A DNA stretch of 64,000 nt from NCBI RefSeq assembly GCF_003058055.1, contig NZ_QBTZ01000002.1, forward strand, positions 1 to 64,000, in the 5' to 3' direction. Within the stretch, counting starts at the first letter, position 1. The number at the start of each line of letters is the position of its first letter. The notes beneath the pieces are model-generated. The model worked only from the letters and a program-made list of their open reading frames with translations, did not search any database and was not told the DNA's origin. Shown one piece after another: positions 62,361 through 64,000 of this stretch. The translations under genes were made by a program, and so were the position numbers. This stretch comes from Acidovorax sp. 107. GTDB taxonomy: Bacteria; Pseudomonadota; Gammaproteobacteria; Burkholderiales; Burkholderiaceae_C.

Positions 62361-63518
62361 TTGAACAACCTGCTATCCGCTTTTCGGCTCGCCACCCTTC
62401 CCGCGCGGACGAACCCTTTTCGTGCCGAGGTGAAGGCGTTCCTCCAATCCAGCCTGGCGCCCGCGCCCGCCGACATCCGGGCCCGTTCATGGATGGGTTT
62501 CAATGCCGCCTTCAGCAAGAAGCTGGCGGCGCGCGGCTGGGTCGGCGTGACCTTGCCGGCCCAGTACGGCGGTGCCAACCTGGACGCGTTCTCGCGCTTC
62601 GTGCTGGTGGAGGAACTGCTGGCCGCCGGTGCCCCGGTGTCCGCGCACTGGATTGCCGACCGCCAGAGCGGGCCCTTGATCCTCAAGTTCGGCACGGAGG
62701 CGCAACGCCAGTTCTATCTGCCTAAAATTTGCAGTGCCGAAGCTTTTTTCTGCATCGGCATGAGCGAACCCAATGCCGGCTCCGACCTCGCCAGCGTTGG
62801 CACCCGGGCCACGCGCTGCGAATGGGGCTGGCGCTTGAACGGCCGCAAGATCTGGACCACCAACGCGCAGCACTGTCATTACATGATCGCCCTGGTGCGT
62901 TCGTCGGGCGAGCCGCAGGACCGGCAAAAGGGTTTGTCGCAGTTCATTGTCGACCTGTCCTTGCCTGGGGTGACGGTGCGCCCGATTCATGACCTGGCCG
63001 GCGACGCCCATTTTTCGGAAGTCTTTTTTGACGATGTGCTGTTGGCCGACGACGCGCTGGTCGGCGCGGAAGGCAGCGGCTGGGAACAGGTCAATGCCGA
63101 ACTCGCCTTCGAGCGCAGCGGCCCGGAACGCATCTATTCCAGCATCGTGCTGCTGGAACACTGGATCACCTGCCTGCGCAGCCGCTCCGAAGCGTCTGCC
63201 CACGCCGCCACCATTGGGCGCTTCGCCACGCACCTGGCCACGCTGCGCAACATGTCCATCGCCGTCACGGCCAAGCTCGTCAACGGGGAAAGCCCCTTGG
63301 TCGAAGCCGCCCTGGTCAAGGACATCGGCACGGAATTCGAGCAGAGCATTCCGGCCGTGATCGAAGCGGCCATCGCCCTGGACCCGGACGCTCCGGTCGA
63401 TGCTGAGCTGTACGGCGCCGTGGCTTATGTGAACCAGATCGCGCCCACCTATTCCCTGCGCGGCGGCACGCGCGAGATCCTGCGCGGCATGATTGCCCGC
63501 GGTCTGGGCTTGCGCTGA
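62361..63518 (+). CDS. Acyl-CoA dehydrogenase, large-subunit type
   Basis: A protein of about 385 residues. TTG 62361 is the likely start because GGAGGAAC stands at ideal distance; ATG 62337 lies upstream of that ribosome-binding site. ARGWVGVTLPAQYGGANLDA, GMSEPNAGSDLASVGTR and NGRKIWTTNAQHCHYM are typical of large subunits of heteromeric dehydrogenases, ending in LRGGTREILRGMIA. Its small-subunit-like partner begins 15 bp downstream. Confidence 0.83.
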   Translation: MNNLLSAFRLATLPARTNPFRAEVKAFLQSSLAPAPADIRARSWMGFNAAFSKKLAARGWVGVTLPAQYGGANLDAFSRFVLVEELLAAGAPVSAHWIADRQSGPLILKFGTEAQRQFYLPKICSAEAFFCIGMSEPNAGSDLASVGTRATRCEWGWRLNGRKIWTTNAQHCHYMIALVRSSGEPQDRQKGLSQFIVDLSLPGVTVRPIHDLAGDAHFSEVFFDDVLLADDALVGAEGSGWEQVNAELAFERSGPERIYSSIVLLEHWITCLRSRSEASAHAATIGRFATHLATLRNMSIAVTAKLVNGESPLVEAALVKDIGTEFEQSIPAVIEAAIALDPDAPVDAELYGAVAYVNQIAPTYSLRGGTREILRGMIARGLGLR

Positions 63519-63533
63519 GAACGAAAGCATTCC

Positions 63534-64000
63534 ATGTTTGCACAAGCGATTGAAGACATCCTCAAAGACCAATGCACGCCGGCCGTGGTGCGCGCGATTG
63601 AAGCGGGCGGCTCGCCCGCTGCACTGTGGCAGGCGGTGGAGGGCGCGGGGTTTCTCGAACTGCTGGGGCCAGAGGACGCTGGCGGTGCCGGCCTCCCGCT
63701 GGCCGATCTGTTCCCGATCCTGAGTAGCTTCGGCCGCTACACGGTGCCGGTGCCGGCGGCTCAGACGATTGTGGCGCGGGCGCTGCTGGGGTCGCGGTTT
63801 GCGATGCCCGGCGGCATGATCACGCTGGCCGCTGCGTTGCGGCGCGAGGCCAGTGGCGCCATCGTTTGTTCATTGACGCCTTACGGTCGGGTGGCCGATT
63901 TCGTATTGGCCCGAGATGGCGATGCCTTGCTCCTGCTGCCCGCGGCCGCGGCCCGGCGCGAGGCGACCGGCGTGCACCGGAGCCTTGCAGCCACCCTGCG
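63534..64000 (+). CDS. Acyl-CoA dehydrogenase small-subunit-like protein, cut by the window end
   Basis: ATG 63534 opens a frame that continues past the last base. The visible 155 residues begin MFAQAIEDILKDQCTPAVVR, then WQAVEGAGFLELLGPEDAGG and LADLFPILSSFGRYTVPVPA. This is the N-terminal helical domain of a PimD-like small dehydrogenase subunit. It directly follows the large-subunit gene and so repeats the arrangement at 48666-51002. Confidence 0.75.
   Translation, partial: MFAQAIEDILKDQCTPAVVRAIEAGGSPAALWQAVEGAGFLELLGPEDAGGAGLPLADLFPILSSFGRYTVPVPAAQTIVARALLGSRFAMPGGMITLAAALRREASGAIVCSLTPYGRVADFVLARDGDALLLLPAAAARREATGVHRSLAATL

Overview
The window reads as part of a large mosaic replicon, most likely a plasmid or megaplasmid, from a betaproteobacterium of the Burkholderiales (a Comamonadaceae-like host is my inference). 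The grounds are a ParA/ParB partition operon beside an iteron array and a Rep_3-type initiator, betaproteobacterial IS21, IS3, IS66, IS5 and Tn3 remnants, and a GC-rich acyl-CoA catabolic island of the kind common in that order. No rRNA or tRNA gene was recognised.

Positions 1-11430 are accessory backbone with much decay. There is a frameshifted MobI-like gene, a umuC tail remnant, a P-loop protein, a nucleotidyltransferase/XRE pair arranged like a toxin-antitoxin operon, a hipBA operon, a YkgJ-type cysteine-cluster protein and a badly decayed AAA ATPase gene. Several of these operons begin at clear inverted repeats.

Positions 11430-16400 hold the maintenance module. parA and parB are accompanied by four copies of one palindrome (core TTTCAGCGCTGAAA, one copy inside parB). 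Then come fourteen directly repeated bipartite iterons (GGTGAG-N6-CRGGGA), a 12-bp-arm inverted repeat made of iteron halves, and the replication initiator gene. I read this as partition site, origin, autorepression operator and initiator.

Positions 16500-32140 are a graveyard of mobile DNA. It contains an IS3 fragment, three same-orientation IS21 copies (one apparently intact at 21420-23920, two partial), a Tn3-family transposase cut by the intact IS21, an IS66 remnant with four in-frame stops and an IS5 tail. Between two IS21 copies lies a distinct cargo: a tyrosine-recombinase-like protein lacking catalytic residues, a protein with a PD-(D/E)xK-like nuclease motif, and a large intact tyrosine recombinase. 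A small XRE regulator with a symmetric divergent promoter lies at 17450-18251.

Positions 32146-64000 are a catabolic island of two divergent gene sets around a 227-bp control region (45430-45656). The leftward set encodes acyl-CoA dehydrogenase, crotonase, SCP-x-type thiolase, SDR, a second dehydrogenase, a complete branched-chain-type ABC uptake system, an acyl-CoA ligase and an alpha-methylacyl-CoA racemase. The rightward set encodes a thiolase, two MaoC-fold proteins, an SDR, a heteromeric-type acyl-CoA dehydrogenase pair, a two-subunit biotin-dependent acyl-CoA carboxylase, two crotonases, a metallo-beta-lactamase-fold hydrolase, a beta-carbonic anhydrase, an MmgE/PrpD protein and further dehydrogenases, the last cut by the window end. 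Together they look like uptake, CoA activation, epimerisation, beta-oxidation and carboxylation of a methyl-branched or alicyclic/isoprenoid carboxylic acid. The actual substrate cannot be read from the sequence.
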